Below, in pieces: positions 44,801 to 52,512 of a stretch of DNA of 57,389 nt. The position numbers were made by a program, and so were the translations under genes. Where the stretch lies: positions 1 to 57,389 of the forward strand of contig CAJUEC010000013.1 of NCBI GenBank assembly GCA_910585155.1, in the 5' to 3' direction. The first letter of the stretch is position 1. Every line of letters starts with the position of its first letter. A model generated the notes under the pieces. That model did no database searches and had not been told where the DNA came from. It saw only the letters and a program-made list of their open reading frames with translations. Origin of the DNA: an uncultured Oscillospiraceae bacterium. GTDB lineage: Bacteria > Bacillota > Clostridia > Oscillospirales > Oscillospiraceae.

Positions 44801-46073
44801 AGCTGCTGACCGCGGCCATCATGCTGGTATTGATGGTGACCGCCTGACAGTTTTCATCCTCCCAATAGGCCCAGACGATGCCCTCCATGCCGCCGCTGAA
44901 GGATGGATAGCGCATGGTCAGTGCGCGGGCGGGCGCACCTGTGGGCTGCCAGTATGTCCCGGACTGCAAGGCCATACCCAGCACGGTGCCTGTGATGCTC
45001 ACATCGCCGTTTTCGTTTAAGGAGAAGCTCAGCTCGGTTTTGCCGGCCGGCTCCTGTACCGGTTCCTGCGCCGCCTGGCCGAAAGCGCAGGCGCAGGCCA
45101 GCGCCGTGGCCAGCACCGCCGCCACCGCCGCCCACAGCCACCGCTTGGGCGCCCGGGCGATGCGGGTAATGCGCTCCTTCAGGCTCTTCTTGTCCCCGGT
45201 CATGGTGGTGGCACAGCGCAGCAGGTCCCCTGGGGCGGGCTTGGCCGTCACCAGGGCCAGCAGGGTGCTGCCGTACCCCGCCCGCTCCGCCTCCCCCAGC
45301 TCCCGCAGGGAACCCTCGTCGCAGGCCAGCTCCGCGTCCCGCCGGCTCAGCACCACCGCCAGCCACACCAGGGGGTTCCACCAGTGGACCGCCAGCGCGG
45401 CGCACCGCAGCAGGCTCCAGATGTGGTCGCCGTGGCGGAAGTGGGTGCACTCGTGGGCCAGCACGTGGCGGAGCATGGCCGGGTCCGCCGCGGCGTCTGG
45501 GGTGACGTAGACGGCGGGCCGGACCACGCCGAACAGGCAGGGGGAGGGCAGGCCCACCGCCTCATACACCGGCAGGGGGCAGTCCGGGCGCTCCAGGGGG
45601 ATGCGCTGCCGCCGCAGGCGCCGGGCGAAGCTCAGGTTGGACAGCAGGAGCACCGCGGCCATGGCCGCCGAGCCCGTCAGCCAGGCCCGCCCCAGCCAGA
45701 CGGGGAGTCTGGTCAGGTCGGGGGCGGCGGGGGGCTCCGGGGCGTCGGGCAGGCTGGGCGGGTTGGGGACGGCGGGCACGTTCCCCGGTACGATGGAGAT
45801 CACCGGCTGGCCCAACCCCGGGGCCGCCGGGGCGGTGGGCATTATGGGGAGGTCCGCCGCGTTCTGGGTCACTTCCCGCTCCGTGATCACCCACGTCCCC
45901 GCGATGGGGGAGGTGAACAGCTGCACCGGCACCAGCAGCCGTACCAGCACCACCGCCCACAGGGCGTAGCGCAGGCCGGCGCTGATCCGCCTGCCTAGCA
46001 GGGCCCGGAGCAGGAGCACCACGGTGATCAAAAATATGGAGGTGAATATCCACTCCAACAGCAGTAAGGTCAT
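41865..46073 (-). CDS. Very large M56/BlaR1-type membrane metallopeptidase sensor
   Basis: A 1402-aa protein. The N-terminal M56 domain has four membrane helices (first MTLLLLEWIFTSIFLITVVL). HECTHFRHGD near residue 207 gives the HExxH zinc site, and later text has the conserved WNPLVWLAVVLSRRDAELACDE. The fourth helix is at about 300-330 (RWLWAAVAAVLATALACACAF). About 1060 extracytoplasmic residues follow, far more than in BlaR1/MecR1, and no penicillin-binding domain is recognised. Two roughly 150-residue modules repeat (NGPW...NFEYHTTTP...LVGGRYLTEDDW...SNCTYLIF). Calcium-type DLDRDG, DLNQDG and DLDGAG loops recur nearer the C-terminus. It overlaps blaI by 4 bp. Confidence 0.82.
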   Translation of the reverse strand: MTLLLLEWIFTSIFLITVVLLLRALLGRRISAGLRYALWAVVLVRLLVPVQLFTSPIAGTWVITEREVTQNAADLPIMPTAPAAPGLGQPVISIVPGNVPAVPNPPSLPDAPEPPAAPDLTRLPVWLGRAWLTGSAAMAAVLLLSNLSFARRLRRQRIPLERPDCPLPVYEAVGLPSPCLFGVVRPAVYVTPDAAADPAMLRHVLAHECTHFRHGDHIWSLLRCAALAVHWWNPLVWLAVVLSRRDAELACDEGSLRELGEAERAGYGSTLLALVTAKPAPGDLLRCATTMTGDKKSLKERITRIARAPKRWLWAAVAAVLATALACACAFGQAAQEPVQEPAGKTELSFSLNENGDVSITGTVLGMALQSGTYWQPTGAPARALTMRYPSFSGGMEGIVWAYWEDENCQAVTINTSMMAAVSSYLASGYWVFTVDLSGENAVVTRMDAQTGTFPQGTQVRMYPESISDEEAVRAARIAARLLTEAENYYNGASVEIAFDHAGNTAYSSFLVPEEVLDAARAWVGRRFAQDASGGTMKLSWGEYNEETDRWDTVEDPDPDHAARFDRARINYMNGPWGYPQGKTDYTIWCINFEYHTTTPDKAENLLVGGRYLTEDDWFCPTYSNCTYLIFKDGKLVTTTLINDCSPYNASGRFYVEIARALGLDAAEPSDQEELLALFTADTEGVPEDVLQAVAAAVQERYGQYYDYLRTSGSSVQFDGCRVQALNGPWRGAAHGMDLEVWQINYEFHTSTPQAAQDLLVGGNYLTDDNWLCPAYPNCTYVVFVENDVGTLGYLTDFTATNPSPEGDPGQFFDYVGLILAQRRLVDVGALTPDLDRDGAPEEIRLTTLDEGMGQKLELYENGKPLFEEEGYFAHAGYNALFLCTLDGEDYLLRYHPYMGQGWCTYEYQLFTLSPTGEERMVQENQVDFDINFQSELHQSFDIDAIAAFMDEINELLSHSVQLLNTDEDLLSTFEKEGQLVDTLSWLDWWEPTYVPTHRDRWSLRAALQAFEQAMKADRYNHTLEVQAVNEAGTDLRLTYKDKYTSFTGSWDYQFQGGVEPKIADLNQDGRDEIVVILCTPRHGAGVMIQELHVFDADTLEEYDCSSLTETLIGQVSSTGDQDNFYLTAPGAGHVTIPKAMTSHPADAIHLGDYVEYHFQDNTLTCRLGCDMGMLEYCGEFRVRLTVDPATRKLTPGSFQYVSYYDTATGSLSGDQSRAYRQALLGEADLLLALGGEERTPVNIADVPALFDPNSGYARVGRFTVLDLDGAGVLEVVLRVDSVSGDMGGHVILHQENGQVLGLPMGHRSFSGLKTDGTFEYTDPTSVTSGGISSIRIKGGSYIIDDLAMWAAPAPGEEVDSYWVNHLEATEAQYRAVQAQQDIKPDAVWHDFTPENINTVFP

Positions 46074-46474
46074 GTCAGCTCTCCTCCTTCCTCGATCTGG
46101 TCCAGAATGGCCCGGAGCTGGGCGATCTCCTCCCGGCTCAGCTCCTGCCGCCGGGCCATGGCGCTCATCATCAGGCCCACGCTGCCCTGGTACACCCGGT
46201 CCAGGAAGCTGTGGGTCTCGGCGGTGGCCGCCTGCTCCCGCTCCACCGCCGGGGTGTAGGATTTGCCCCGGGCGCCCTGCTCCACCCGGACCAGGCCCTT
46301 TTCCTCCATGCGGCGCAGGGTGGTGATGGTGGTGCTTTTGGCCCAGCCCACCCGCTGGGCCAGGTCGGACACCAGCTGCATCACCGTGCGGGGGCTGCTC
46401 TCCCAGAGACAGGTGAGCACGCTCCACTCGCTGGAGGTGAGCTTGGTCTGGGCGCTGTCTTTTACGTGGTCCAT
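46070..46474 (-). CDS. blaI: BlaI/MecI/CopY-family repressor
   Basis: A 134-aa winged-helix repressor with TSSEWSVLTCLWESSPRTVMQLVSDLAQRVGWAKSTTITTLRRMEEKGLVRVEQGARGKSYTPAV and a C-terminal dimerisation helix region. It is paired with a BlaR1-type protease sensor by a 4-bp overlap, the standard arrangement in which the protease inactivates the repressor. A TTTGTAG...CTACAA inverted pair at about 46500-46535 resembles BlaI boxes (TACA/TGTA) and could be the operator. The signal need not be a beta-lactam. Confidence 0.9.
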   Translation of the reverse strand: MDHVKDSAQTKLTSSEWSVLTCLWESSPRTVMQLVSDLAQRVGWAKSTTITTLRRMEEKGLVRVEQGARGKSYTPAVEREQAATAETHSFLDRVYQGSVGLMMSAMARRQELSREEIAQLRAILDQIEEGGELT

Positions 46475-46600
46475 GGTTCACGCCTCCTCACAGGTTTACT
46501 TTGTAGTTCTATCATAGCAGATGAGGTCTACAATGTCAACCAAAAAAGAGTGACAATTTGGTTACAGGCAGCGGCGGGAAAAGAAAATTTGAATTTCCTC

Positions 46601-46629
46601 TTGACAAGCGGCTGGTTTCTTGCTACAAT
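46601..46629 (+). promoter_or_regulatory. Promoter of tRNA-Gly
   Basis: TTGACA-N17-TACAAT, 15 bp before the mature tRNA. Confidence 0.8.
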
Positions 46630-46643
46630 CGCTCTTGTCCGTT

Positions 46644-46719
46644 GCGAGTGTAGCTCATCTGGTAGAGCGCCACCTTGCCAAGGTGGAGGTAGCGAGTTCG
46701 AGCCTCGTCACTCGCTCCA
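46644..46719 (+). tRNA. tRNA-Gly(GCC)
   Basis: A 76-nt cloverleaf. Acceptor arms are GCGAGTG and CACTCGC, with discriminator T and encoded CCA at 46717-46719. The D-loop has AGCTCATCTGGTAGAGC, the anticodon arm CACCTTGCCAAGGTG carries GCC, and the T-arm has GCGAGTTCGAGCCTCGT. It is a single tRNA with its own promoter and terminator. Confidence 0.95.
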
Positions 46720-46757
46720 AAACAAAAAGCGCCTGCTTTGCAGGCGCTTTTTGTTTT
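46720..46757 (+). terminator. tRNA-Gly terminator
   Basis: AAACAAAAAGCGCCTGC-TTT-GCAGGCGCTTTTTGTTT, starting right after the CCA. Confidence 0.93.
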
Positions 46758-46871
46758 GGGTTACGCGCCGCGCAGCGGCGCTCCACCCTTCGGAGACAAC
46801 CGCAGCCGGAACATAGACGCCGGCGATGATGGAGTCAGGGCAAAAAATCGACAATTTGTGGGGGAAACCGT

Positions 46872-47399
46872 ATGATACTTGAAACAGAGAGGTTGTATTT
46901 GAGAGAGATGAATCAGGCGGATTTCCATTCCCTGTGTGAAATCTTGCAAGATGAAGATACCATGTATGCGTATGAGGGCGCGTTCAGCGATGATGAGGTG
47001 TGGGAGTGGCTGTACAGGCAGATTTCCCGCTATCAAAAATGGCAGTTTGGCTTGTGGGCGGTGATCTTGAAGGAGACTGACCAAATGATTGGTCAGTGTG
47101 GACTTACCATGCAGCCGTGGAAGGGGACAGAGGTGCTTGAAATCGGCTATCTCTTCAACCGGGCGTATTGGCACAGAGGCTATGCGGCGGAAGCCGCCAA
47201 GGCCTGTAAAAAATATGCGTTTGAGACATTGATGGCGGATGAGGTGTGCTCGATCATTCGAGATACCAATATCGCGTCCCAGCATGTGGCGGTTAGAAAC
47301 GGCATGACAGCGGCAGATGCTTGGACAAAGCATTATCGTGGGATCGATATGCCGCACCATCGGTATGCCATACGGCGCTCACAGTTCCAGCCGGTCTGA
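46872..47399 (+). CDS. GNAT acetyltransferase (RimJ/RimL-like)
   Basis: A 175-aa protein with ETERLYLREMNQADFHSLCEIL at the start, GQCGLTMQPWKGTEVLEIGYLFNRAYWHRGYAAEAAKACKKYAF (acetyl-CoA loop of the Acetyltransf_3 type) and ASQHVAVRNGMTAADAW. Substrate unknown; relatives acetylate protein N-termini or small molecules. Codon use is markedly more AT-rich than the neighbouring genes, and it sits beside a tRNA gene, so recent acquisition is plausible. A terminator follows at 47442-47471. Confidence 0.88.
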   Translation: MILETERLYLREMNQADFHSLCEILQDEDTMYAYEGAFSDDEVWEWLYRQISRYQKWQFGLWAVILKETDQMIGQCGLTMQPWKGTEVLEIGYLFNRAYWHRGYAAEAAKACKKYAFETLMADEVCSIIRDTNIASQHVAVRNGMTAADAWTKHYRGIDMPHHRYAIRRSQFQPV

Positions 47400-47441
47400 G
47401 GGCTTTTGTCTGGGCTGCGGGGTGCGGTCTGGAAAAATCCC

Positions 47442-47471
47442 GGCTCTGGCTGAAGCAGAGCCAAGTTTTTT
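47442..47471 (+). terminator. Terminator after the GNAT gene
   Basis: GGCTCTG-GCTGAAG-CAGAGCC then AAG and T6. Confidence 0.82.
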
Positions 47472-47584
47472 CATAGAAATGGAAAGAATTTTCTATCGTT
47501 TTCTCCGGAGGAACCAGTTAGAATAATCTCTGCCGAAGGGATGTCCCAACGGCAAATTCTAACGTTTAATAGGAGGAACTTAGA

Positions 47585-48736
47585 ATGAAGAAGAAACTTG
47601 CTCTTGCTCTTGCCATGCTCATGATGCTGGGCCTGTTCGCTGGCTGCACCAGCAACAACCCGCCCGCCAACAGCACCGCCCCTTCCACCAACAGCACCGC
47701 GCCCGATGACAGCAAGCAGCCCGACCCCGCCCCCGCTGATCTGCGGGTGGACGTGTTCTACTATGACTTCTCCGACGTGTATATCTCCACCGTCCGCGCC
47801 TCTCTGGACGAGCAGCTGGGCGCCCTGGGCATCAAGCCCAACAACTGGGACGCCGCCGGCAGCCAGCCCACCCAGTCCGACCAGGTGAACACCGCCATCA
47901 CCGCCGGCTCCAAGCTGCTCATCGTCAACATCGTGGAGACCTCCACCTCTGACCCCGCCAAGGACATCGTGGAGGCCGCCCGCACCGCCGGCATCCCCGT
48001 GATCTTCTTCAACCGCGAGGTGGCCGACAACGACGTGATCAACAGCTATGACATGTGCGCCTTCGTGGGCACCAACGCCCCCGACGCCGGCCACATGCAG
48101 GGCGAGATGATCGGCAACTACCTGGTGGCCAACTACGACGCGCTGGACCTGAACGGCGACGGCAAGATCTCCTACGTCATGTTCAAGGGCCAGGAGGCCA
48201 ACGCCGAGGCCGAGGCCCGCACCCAGTTCGGCGTGGAGGACGCCAACAAGGTGCTGACCGCCGCGGGCAAGCCCGAGCTGGAGTACTATGACGCGGGCGC
48301 CGCCACCAAGTACCTGGTGGACACCAACGGCAAGTGGTCCTCCGCCGCCGCCAACGACTATATGGTCACCCTGCTGGGCTCCTACAACAAGGACAATAAC
48401 AACATGATCGAGCTGGTCATCGCCAACAATGACGACATGGCTCTGGGCGCCATCGCCGCCCTCCAGAACGTGGGCTACAACAACGGCGAGGGCACCACCG
48501 TCATCCCCGTGTTCGGCGTGGACGCCACCGACGCCGCCAAGGCCGCCATCGACAAGGGCGACATGACCGGCTCCATCAAGCAGGACAACGTGGGTATGGC
48601 CTCCACCATCGTCACCCTGGTGAAGAACGTCCAGGCCGGCGCGGCCCTGATGGACAACACCGGCGACTACACCGTGGACGCCGACGTGGCCAAGATCCGC
48701 GTGCCCTACGGCGTGTACGACGCCAGCTCCAAGTAA
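47585..48736 (+). CDS. mglB: Galactose/glucose ABC transporter substrate-binding lipoprotein
   Basis: A 383-aa protein. The lipoprotein signal is KKKLALALAMLMMLGLFAGC (Cys 21), followed by an Asn/Pro/Ser-rich linker. The fold is type I periplasmic-binding: DVFYYDFSDVYISTVRASL, LLIVNIVETST, VPVIFFNREVADND-like text, DLNGDGKISYVMFKGQEANAEAEAR (calcium loop), VIANNDDMALGAIAAL and VFGVDATDAAKAAI. It is first in the mglBAC operon. TAGGAGGAACTTAGA precedes the ATG. Strong GC3 bias and a terminator hairpin after the gene both suggest much higher expression than mglA/mglC. Confidence 0.94.
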   Translation: MKKKLALALAMLMMLGLFAGCTSNNPPANSTAPSTNSTAPDDSKQPDPAPADLRVDVFYYDFSDVYISTVRASLDEQLGALGIKPNNWDAAGSQPTQSDQVNTAITAGSKLLIVNIVETSTSDPAKDIVEAARTAGIPVIFFNREVADNDVINSYDMCAFVGTNAPDAGHMQGEMIGNYLVANYDALDLNGDGKISYVMFKGQEANAEAEARTQFGVEDANKVLTAAGKPELEYYDAGAATKYLVDTNGKWSSAAANDYMVTLLGSYNKDNNNMIELVIANNDDMALGAIAALQNVGYNNGEGTTVIPVFGVDATDAAKAAIDKGDMTGSIKQDNVGMASTIVTLVKNVQAGAALMDNTGDYTVDADVAKIRVPYGVYDASSK

Positions 48737-48775
48737 TTGGACGCTCCCCGCAAGGAAAACCGTTAACGACCCACG

Positions 48776-48812
48776 ACAAGCGGGGCTGCCGGTGGGCAGC
48801 CCCGCTTGTTTT
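48776..48812 (+). terminator. Intercistronic attenuating hairpin between mglB and mglA
   Basis: ACAAGCGGGGCTGCC-GGTG-GGCAGCCCCGCTTGT followed by TTT. It probably stabilises mglB mRNA and lowers read-through into mglA. Confidence 0.8.
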
Positions 48813-48845
48813 GGTCCTATTACAGCCTGAGAGAGGAGGAACCGT

Positions 48846-50345
48846 ATGGATCAGCCGGCATTGCTGGAAATGCGGGGCATTTCCAAGTCCTTCCCCGGCG
48901 TCAAGGCGCTGGACAACGTGAACCTCACCGTCCGGCCCGGCACCGTTCACGCCCTGATGGGGGAGAACGGTGCGGGCAAGTCCACGCTGATGAAGTGCCT
49001 GTTCGGCATCTACCGCCGGGACGAGGGCTCCGTCACCCTGGACGGCCGGGAGGTGGAGTTCAAAAGCTCCAAGGAGGCGCTGGAGAACGGCGTGGCCATG
49101 GTGCACCAGGAGCTGAACCAGGCCCTCACCCGCACGGTGAAGGATAACCTGTGGCTGGGCCGCTACCCCAAGGTGGGCGGCTTCATCGTCAGCGAACGCA
49201 TTATGGACCAGAAAACCCGTGAGATTTTCGACACCTTGGAGGTCACGGTGGACCCCAAGGCCGTGATGTCCACCCTGCCCGTCTCCCAGCGGCAGATGGT
49301 GGAGATTGCCAAGGCGGTGAGCTACGACGCCAAGGTCATCGTCTTTGACGAGCCCACCTCGTCCCTCACCGAGACCGAGGTGGAGCACCTGTTCCGCATC
49401 ATCAACATGCTGCGCAGCAAGGGCTGCGGCATCATCTACATCAGCCACAAGATGGAGGAGATCCTGCGCATCAGCGACGATGTGACCATCATGAGGGACG
49501 GCCAGTGGGTGGCCACCCGTCCGGCCAGGGAGCTGACCATGGATGAGATCATCCGGCTCATGGTGGGCCGGGAGCTCACCAATCGGTTCCCCCCCAAGAC
49601 CAACAAGCCGGGGGAGGTTATTCTGAATGTGCAGCACATGGCGGGCCGGTACACCCGGCTGAAGGACGCCACCTTTCAGCTGCGGAAGGGGGAGATTCTG
49701 GGCATTGCGGGGCTGGACGGCTCGGGCCGCACCGAGGTGCTGGAGAACCTGTTCGGCGCCATGACCCGGGAGGGGGGGAGCATCACCCTCCACGGGAAGG
49801 ACATCCAGAACAGGAGCCCCAAGGAGTCCATCAAGAACGGCTTCGCCCTGCTCACCGAGGAGCGGCGGGCCACCGGAATCTTCGGCATCCGGGACATCAA
49901 GGAGAACACCGTGATCTCCAACCTGAAAGGCTACCTGCTGGGCGGCATCTGCCTCAGCGACAAGAAGATGAGGGAGGACACCGACTGGTCCATCCAGGCC
50001 ATGCGCATCAAAACCCCCAGCCAGAAAACCCAGATCCGCTCCCTGTCCGGCGGCAACCAGCAGAAGGTGATCATCGGCCGCTGGCTACTGACCAAGCCGG
50101 AGATCCTGCTGCTGGATGAGCCCACCCGGGGCATTGACGTGGGCGCGAAGTATGAGATCTACCAGCTGATCATTGACCTGGCCAACCAGGGGAAGGGTGT
50201 GGTCATGGTGTCATCGGAGATGCCGGAGCTGCTGGGCGTGTGCGACCGCATCATCGTCATGTCCGGCGGCCAGGTGGCCGGCGAGGTGAGCGCCGCGTCC
50301 ACCAGCCAGGAGGAGATTCTCACCCTGGCCGCCAAATACGTATAA
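48846..50345 (+). CDS. mglA: Galactose/methyl-galactoside ABC transporter ATP-binding protein
   Basis: A 499-aa tandem ABC ATPase of the CUT2 class. NBD1 has MGENGAGKSTLMKCL (Walker A), a VSQRQMVEIAKAV signature and VIVFDEPTSSL. NBD2 begins GEILGIAGLDGSGRTEVLENL (degenerate Walker A), with SLSGGNQQKVIIGRWL and ILLLDEPTRGIDVGAKYEIY. It energises sugar import through MglC. GAGAGGAGGAACCGT precedes the start; mglC follows 15 bp after its stop. Confidence 0.95.
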   Translation: MDQPALLEMRGISKSFPGVKALDNVNLTVRPGTVHALMGENGAGKSTLMKCLFGIYRRDEGSVTLDGREVEFKSSKEALENGVAMVHQELNQALTRTVKDNLWLGRYPKVGGFIVSERIMDQKTREIFDTLEVTVDPKAVMSTLPVSQRQMVEIAKAVSYDAKVIVFDEPTSSLTETEVEHLFRIINMLRSKGCGIIYISHKMEEILRISDDVTIMRDGQWVATRPARELTMDEIIRLMVGRELTNRFPPKTNKPGEVILNVQHMAGRYTRLKDATFQLRKGEILGIAGLDGSGRTEVLENLFGAMTREGGSITLHGKDIQNRSPKESIKNGFALLTEERRATGIFGIRDIKENTVISNLKGYLLGGICLSDKKMREDTDWSIQAMRIKTPSQKTQIRSLSGGNQQKVIIGRWLLTKPEILLLDEPTRGIDVGAKYEIYQLIIDLANQGKGVVMVSSEMPELLGVCDRIIVMSGGQVAGEVSAASTSQEEILTLAAKYV

Positions 50346-50360
50346 AGAGGAGGAGTCCCC

Positions 50361-51437
50361 ATGAGTACTGAATCCAAGAAGCTGGCCGAGCGGGCCCAGG
50401 GGCTGACGCCCCAGAAGGTGGGCGACGCCCTGCTCAACAACGCGCTGATTATCATCATGCTGGTGGTTGCGACCTACGTGGCCATTACCCAGCCCTCCTT
50501 CCTGAGCCCCCGCTCCCTGGTGAACCTGCTGAGCCTGACGGCGGCCTACCTGCCTGTGGCCCTGGGCATCGCCGGGTGCATCGTGCTCACCGGCACCGAC
50601 CTGTCCGCCGGCCGGGCCGTGGGCATCACTGCCTGCATCTCCGCCTCCCTGCTCCAGTCGGCGGACGCCGCCAATAAGATGTGGCCCAGCATCGGCACCC
50701 TGCCCATCCCGCTGGTCATCCTCATTGTGGTGGCCCTGGGCGCGTGCATCGGCGCCTTCAACGGCTTCTTCGTGGCCAAGTTCAAGCTCCACCCCTTCAT
50801 TGTTACCCTGGCCACCCAGCTGATCCTGTACACCATGCTGCTGCTGTATGTGAAAATGGGCAACAACGGCGGGCAGGCCATTTCCGGCCTGGACGACGGC
50901 TACCGCGATTTTGTGGTGGGCAAGCCGCCCCTGCTGACCTTTGGAGAGGCGGGGGACCCCAACGCGCTGAGCATCCCCAACTATGTGATTTACGCCCTGC
51001 TCCTCACCGTTGTGATGTGGTTTATCTGGAACAAGACCACCTTCGGCAAGAACATGTTCGCCCTGGGCGCCAATGAGGAGGCCGCCCGGGTGTCCGGTGT
51101 CAACGTGTTCGCCACCACCATCGCCGTGTTCGCCCTGGCGGGCGCCATGTACGGCTGGGCGGGCTTTGTGGAGAGCGCCCGCATCACCTCCAACACCGCC
51201 AATACCGGCGTCAACTACGAGCTGGACGCCATCGCGGCCTGCGTCATCGGCGGCGTGTCCTTCGTGGGCGGCATCGGCAAGATCAGCGGCATTGTCATCG
51301 GCGTGATCATGCTGCGGCTGATCTTCGTGGCCCTGCCCCTGGTGGGCATGGACCAGAACCTCCAGTACGCGCTGAAGGGCGGCATCATCCTGTTTGCCTG
51401 CGCCCTGGACATGCGCAAGTACCTGGTGAAGAAGTAA
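50361..51437 (+). CDS. mglC: Galactose/methyl-galactoside ABC transporter permease
   Basis: A 358-aa BPD_transp_2 permease with 8-10 membrane helices. Recognisable segments are LVNLLSLTAAYLPVALGIAGCIVLTGTDLSAGRAVG, FNGFFVAKFKLHPFIVTLATQLI, FGKNMFALGANEEAARVSGVNV and ACVIGGVSFVGGIGKISGIVIGVIM. These are all typical of the MglC/RbsC family. It is last in the mglBAC operon, with a terminator at 51452-51494. Confidence 0.95.
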   Translation: MSTESKKLAERAQGLTPQKVGDALLNNALIIIMLVVATYVAITQPSFLSPRSLVNLLSLTAAYLPVALGIAGCIVLTGTDLSAGRAVGITACISASLLQSADAANKMWPSIGTLPIPLVILIVVALGACIGAFNGFFVAKFKLHPFIVTLATQLILYTMLLLYVKMGNNGGQAISGLDDGYRDFVVGKPPLLTFGEAGDPNALSIPNYVIYALLLTVVMWFIWNKTTFGKNMFALGANEEAARVSGVNVFATTIAVFALAGAMYGWAGFVESARITSNTANTGVNYELDAIAACVIGGVSFVGGIGKISGIVIGVIMLRLIFVALPLVGMDQNLQYALKGGIILFACALDMRKYLVKK

Positions 51438-51451
51438 GAGCCCGCAATCCC

Positions 51452-51494
51452 GGCGTCCGTCCGCCATCCGGCGGGCGGGCGCCTTTGCTGTTTT
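51452..51494 (+). terminator. mgl operon terminator
   Basis: GCGTCCGTCCGCC-ATCC-GGCGGGCGGGCGC (two G-U pairs) followed by CTTTGCTGTTTT. Confidence 0.75.
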
Positions 51495-51575
51495 CACGCA
51501 GAAAAATCTGTGGTATAATATTTTGAACAGCGGCGGGAGCCCTTGAAAAATCAGGGTTTCCCGCCGCCGTTGTTA
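51491..51575 (+). ncRNA. Candidate short hairpin transcript at the prophage edge
   Basis: TTTTCA-N17-TATAAT (extended TGG at -10, 51491-51519) is followed by a long imperfect hairpin spanning about 51527-51573 (AACAGCGGCGGGA-GCCCT... AGGGTTTCCCGCCG-CCGTTGTT). No ORF is present. It could be a small RNA or merely a promoter plus terminator left by prophage insertion. Confidence 0.3.
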
Positions 51576-51784
51576 CTAACGTGTTATTAGTTCAATGTTC
51601 AACCGCAATTCTTCTATGGTCTTGTGGTTATAGACCCGGTTGCCGGTATCCTTGGAAACGTGGCCCGTCAGGAGGTCGATGCACTTGCGGTTGGCCCCGG
51701 CGCTGTCCAGCAAGCTCTCGAAGGTGTGGCGGCACTCATGGGGCACATGGGCCATCCCCAGGCGGGCCATGATCTCCGCCCAAT
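51576..51784 (-). pseudogene. Tyrosine recombinase/integrase, C-terminal remnant
   Basis: The frame retains only about 69 residues: AEIMARLGMAHVPHECRHTFESLLDSAGANRKCIDLLTGHVSKDTGNRVYNHKTIEELR. This includes RHTF (catalytic Arg), GHVSKDT and the nucleophile Tyr in RVYNHK. All of the N-terminal arm-binding and core-binding domains are missing. At about 51782 the frame is joined out of phase to a DUF2634 phage gene. It is the left end of the degraded prophage. Confidence 0.8.
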
Positions 51785-52081
51785 GCGGTCGTCCTGGAGC
51801 AGCGCCTCGGTGATCCGGCGCTTCATCTCGCTCATGGCGTAGTCCTTGGGCTTGCCGATCAGGTCGGACAGCTCGGACCCGTAGTTGCGGGAATAGATGG
51901 GGTATGCGTACCGCTCCACGTTCAAAATCAAATAGACCGCCTGAAGCACGGCGTCGCGCTCGTCGGTGGTCCCTCGTACTCGCTGCTGGTCAATGTCCAG
52001 CTTGTGGGTATACCCCGGCTGGGTCGCTATTTGAAAGCGCACCAGGTCCAGGTCGTCCCCGGTAGTCGGTAACAGGCCCAT
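51785..52081 (-). pseudogene. DUF2634 (XkdS-like) phage baseplate protein, truncated
   Basis: The first about 99 residues are intact: MGLLPTTGDDLDLVRFQIAT, GYTHKLDIDQQRVRGTTDERDAV, AYPIYSRNYGSELSDLIGKPKDY, EMKRRITEALLQDDRI. This is the conserved N-terminal half of XkdS/DUF2634 baseplate proteins (gp25-like). The frame then runs into the integrase remnant in a different phase, so about a third of the protein is lost. The ATG overlaps the stop of the DUF2577 gene (TAATG). Confidence 0.8.
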
Positions 52082-52512
52082 TACTCCCTCGCCTCCCATC
52101 TGTCCAGGACCACATATTTCTGCCCGCCGTCGCAGCGGAGCAGGATCACCTTCTCGCCCTTTTTCAAGGCGTTGTGTACCCGCCACTTTTTCCGGCCCTG
52201 GTATCGGTGCTTGTGGGCCGCAAAGGCGGCATCCCCGCTGCCGCCGCTTTCGTTCTCGGTGTAGTGCGGCCCCAGGCTTTTGCCGGTTCCCTCAATGGTG
52301 GACATTTCCACGTTGTAGTCCCGCACGGCGTCGGTTAGGATCAGCTGGGCCGTCCCCAAAATTTTCTTTTGGTCCACCTGGATTTTCAGCGGGGCCGTGG
52401 AGAGGACCGTGCCGTAGCATACCGCCATAGGGGCGTCAGCCCTCACGGCCTCCACGGCGGCCTGCTTTACCAGGCGTACCAGCTCGTTAATATCAAGCGA
52501 CAAACGTACCAC
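52081..52512 (-). CDS. DUF2577 (XkdR-like) phage tail/baseplate protein
   Basis: A 143-aa protein: LVRLVKQAAVEAVRADAPMAVCYGTVLSTAPLKIQVDQKKIL, then LGPHYTENESGGSGDAAFAAHKHRYQGRKKWRVHNALKKGEKVILLRCDGGQKYVVLDRW. The APLxIQVDQK and GxxVxLLRxxGGQKYxVLDR patterns are those of DUF2577 in PBSX-like and myovirus-like prophages. It appears intact and lies between XkdQ-like and DUF2634 genes in the usual order. It is probably no longer functional because its neighbours are broken. Confidence 0.82.
   Translation of the reverse strand: MVRLSLDINELVRLVKQAAVEAVRADAPMAVCYGTVLSTAPLKIQVDQKKILGTAQLILTDAVRDYNVEMSTIEGTGKSLGPHYTENESGGSGDAAFAAHKHRYQGRKKWRVHNALKKGEKVILLRCDGGQKYVVLDRWEARE

Noticed and set aside
46074..46481. 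N-terminal extension of the BlaR1-like frame to 46481
   Set aside because: This stretch is the blaI gene in another phase; the true BlaR1 start overlaps the blaI stop at 46073-46070 and gives a proper first membrane helix.
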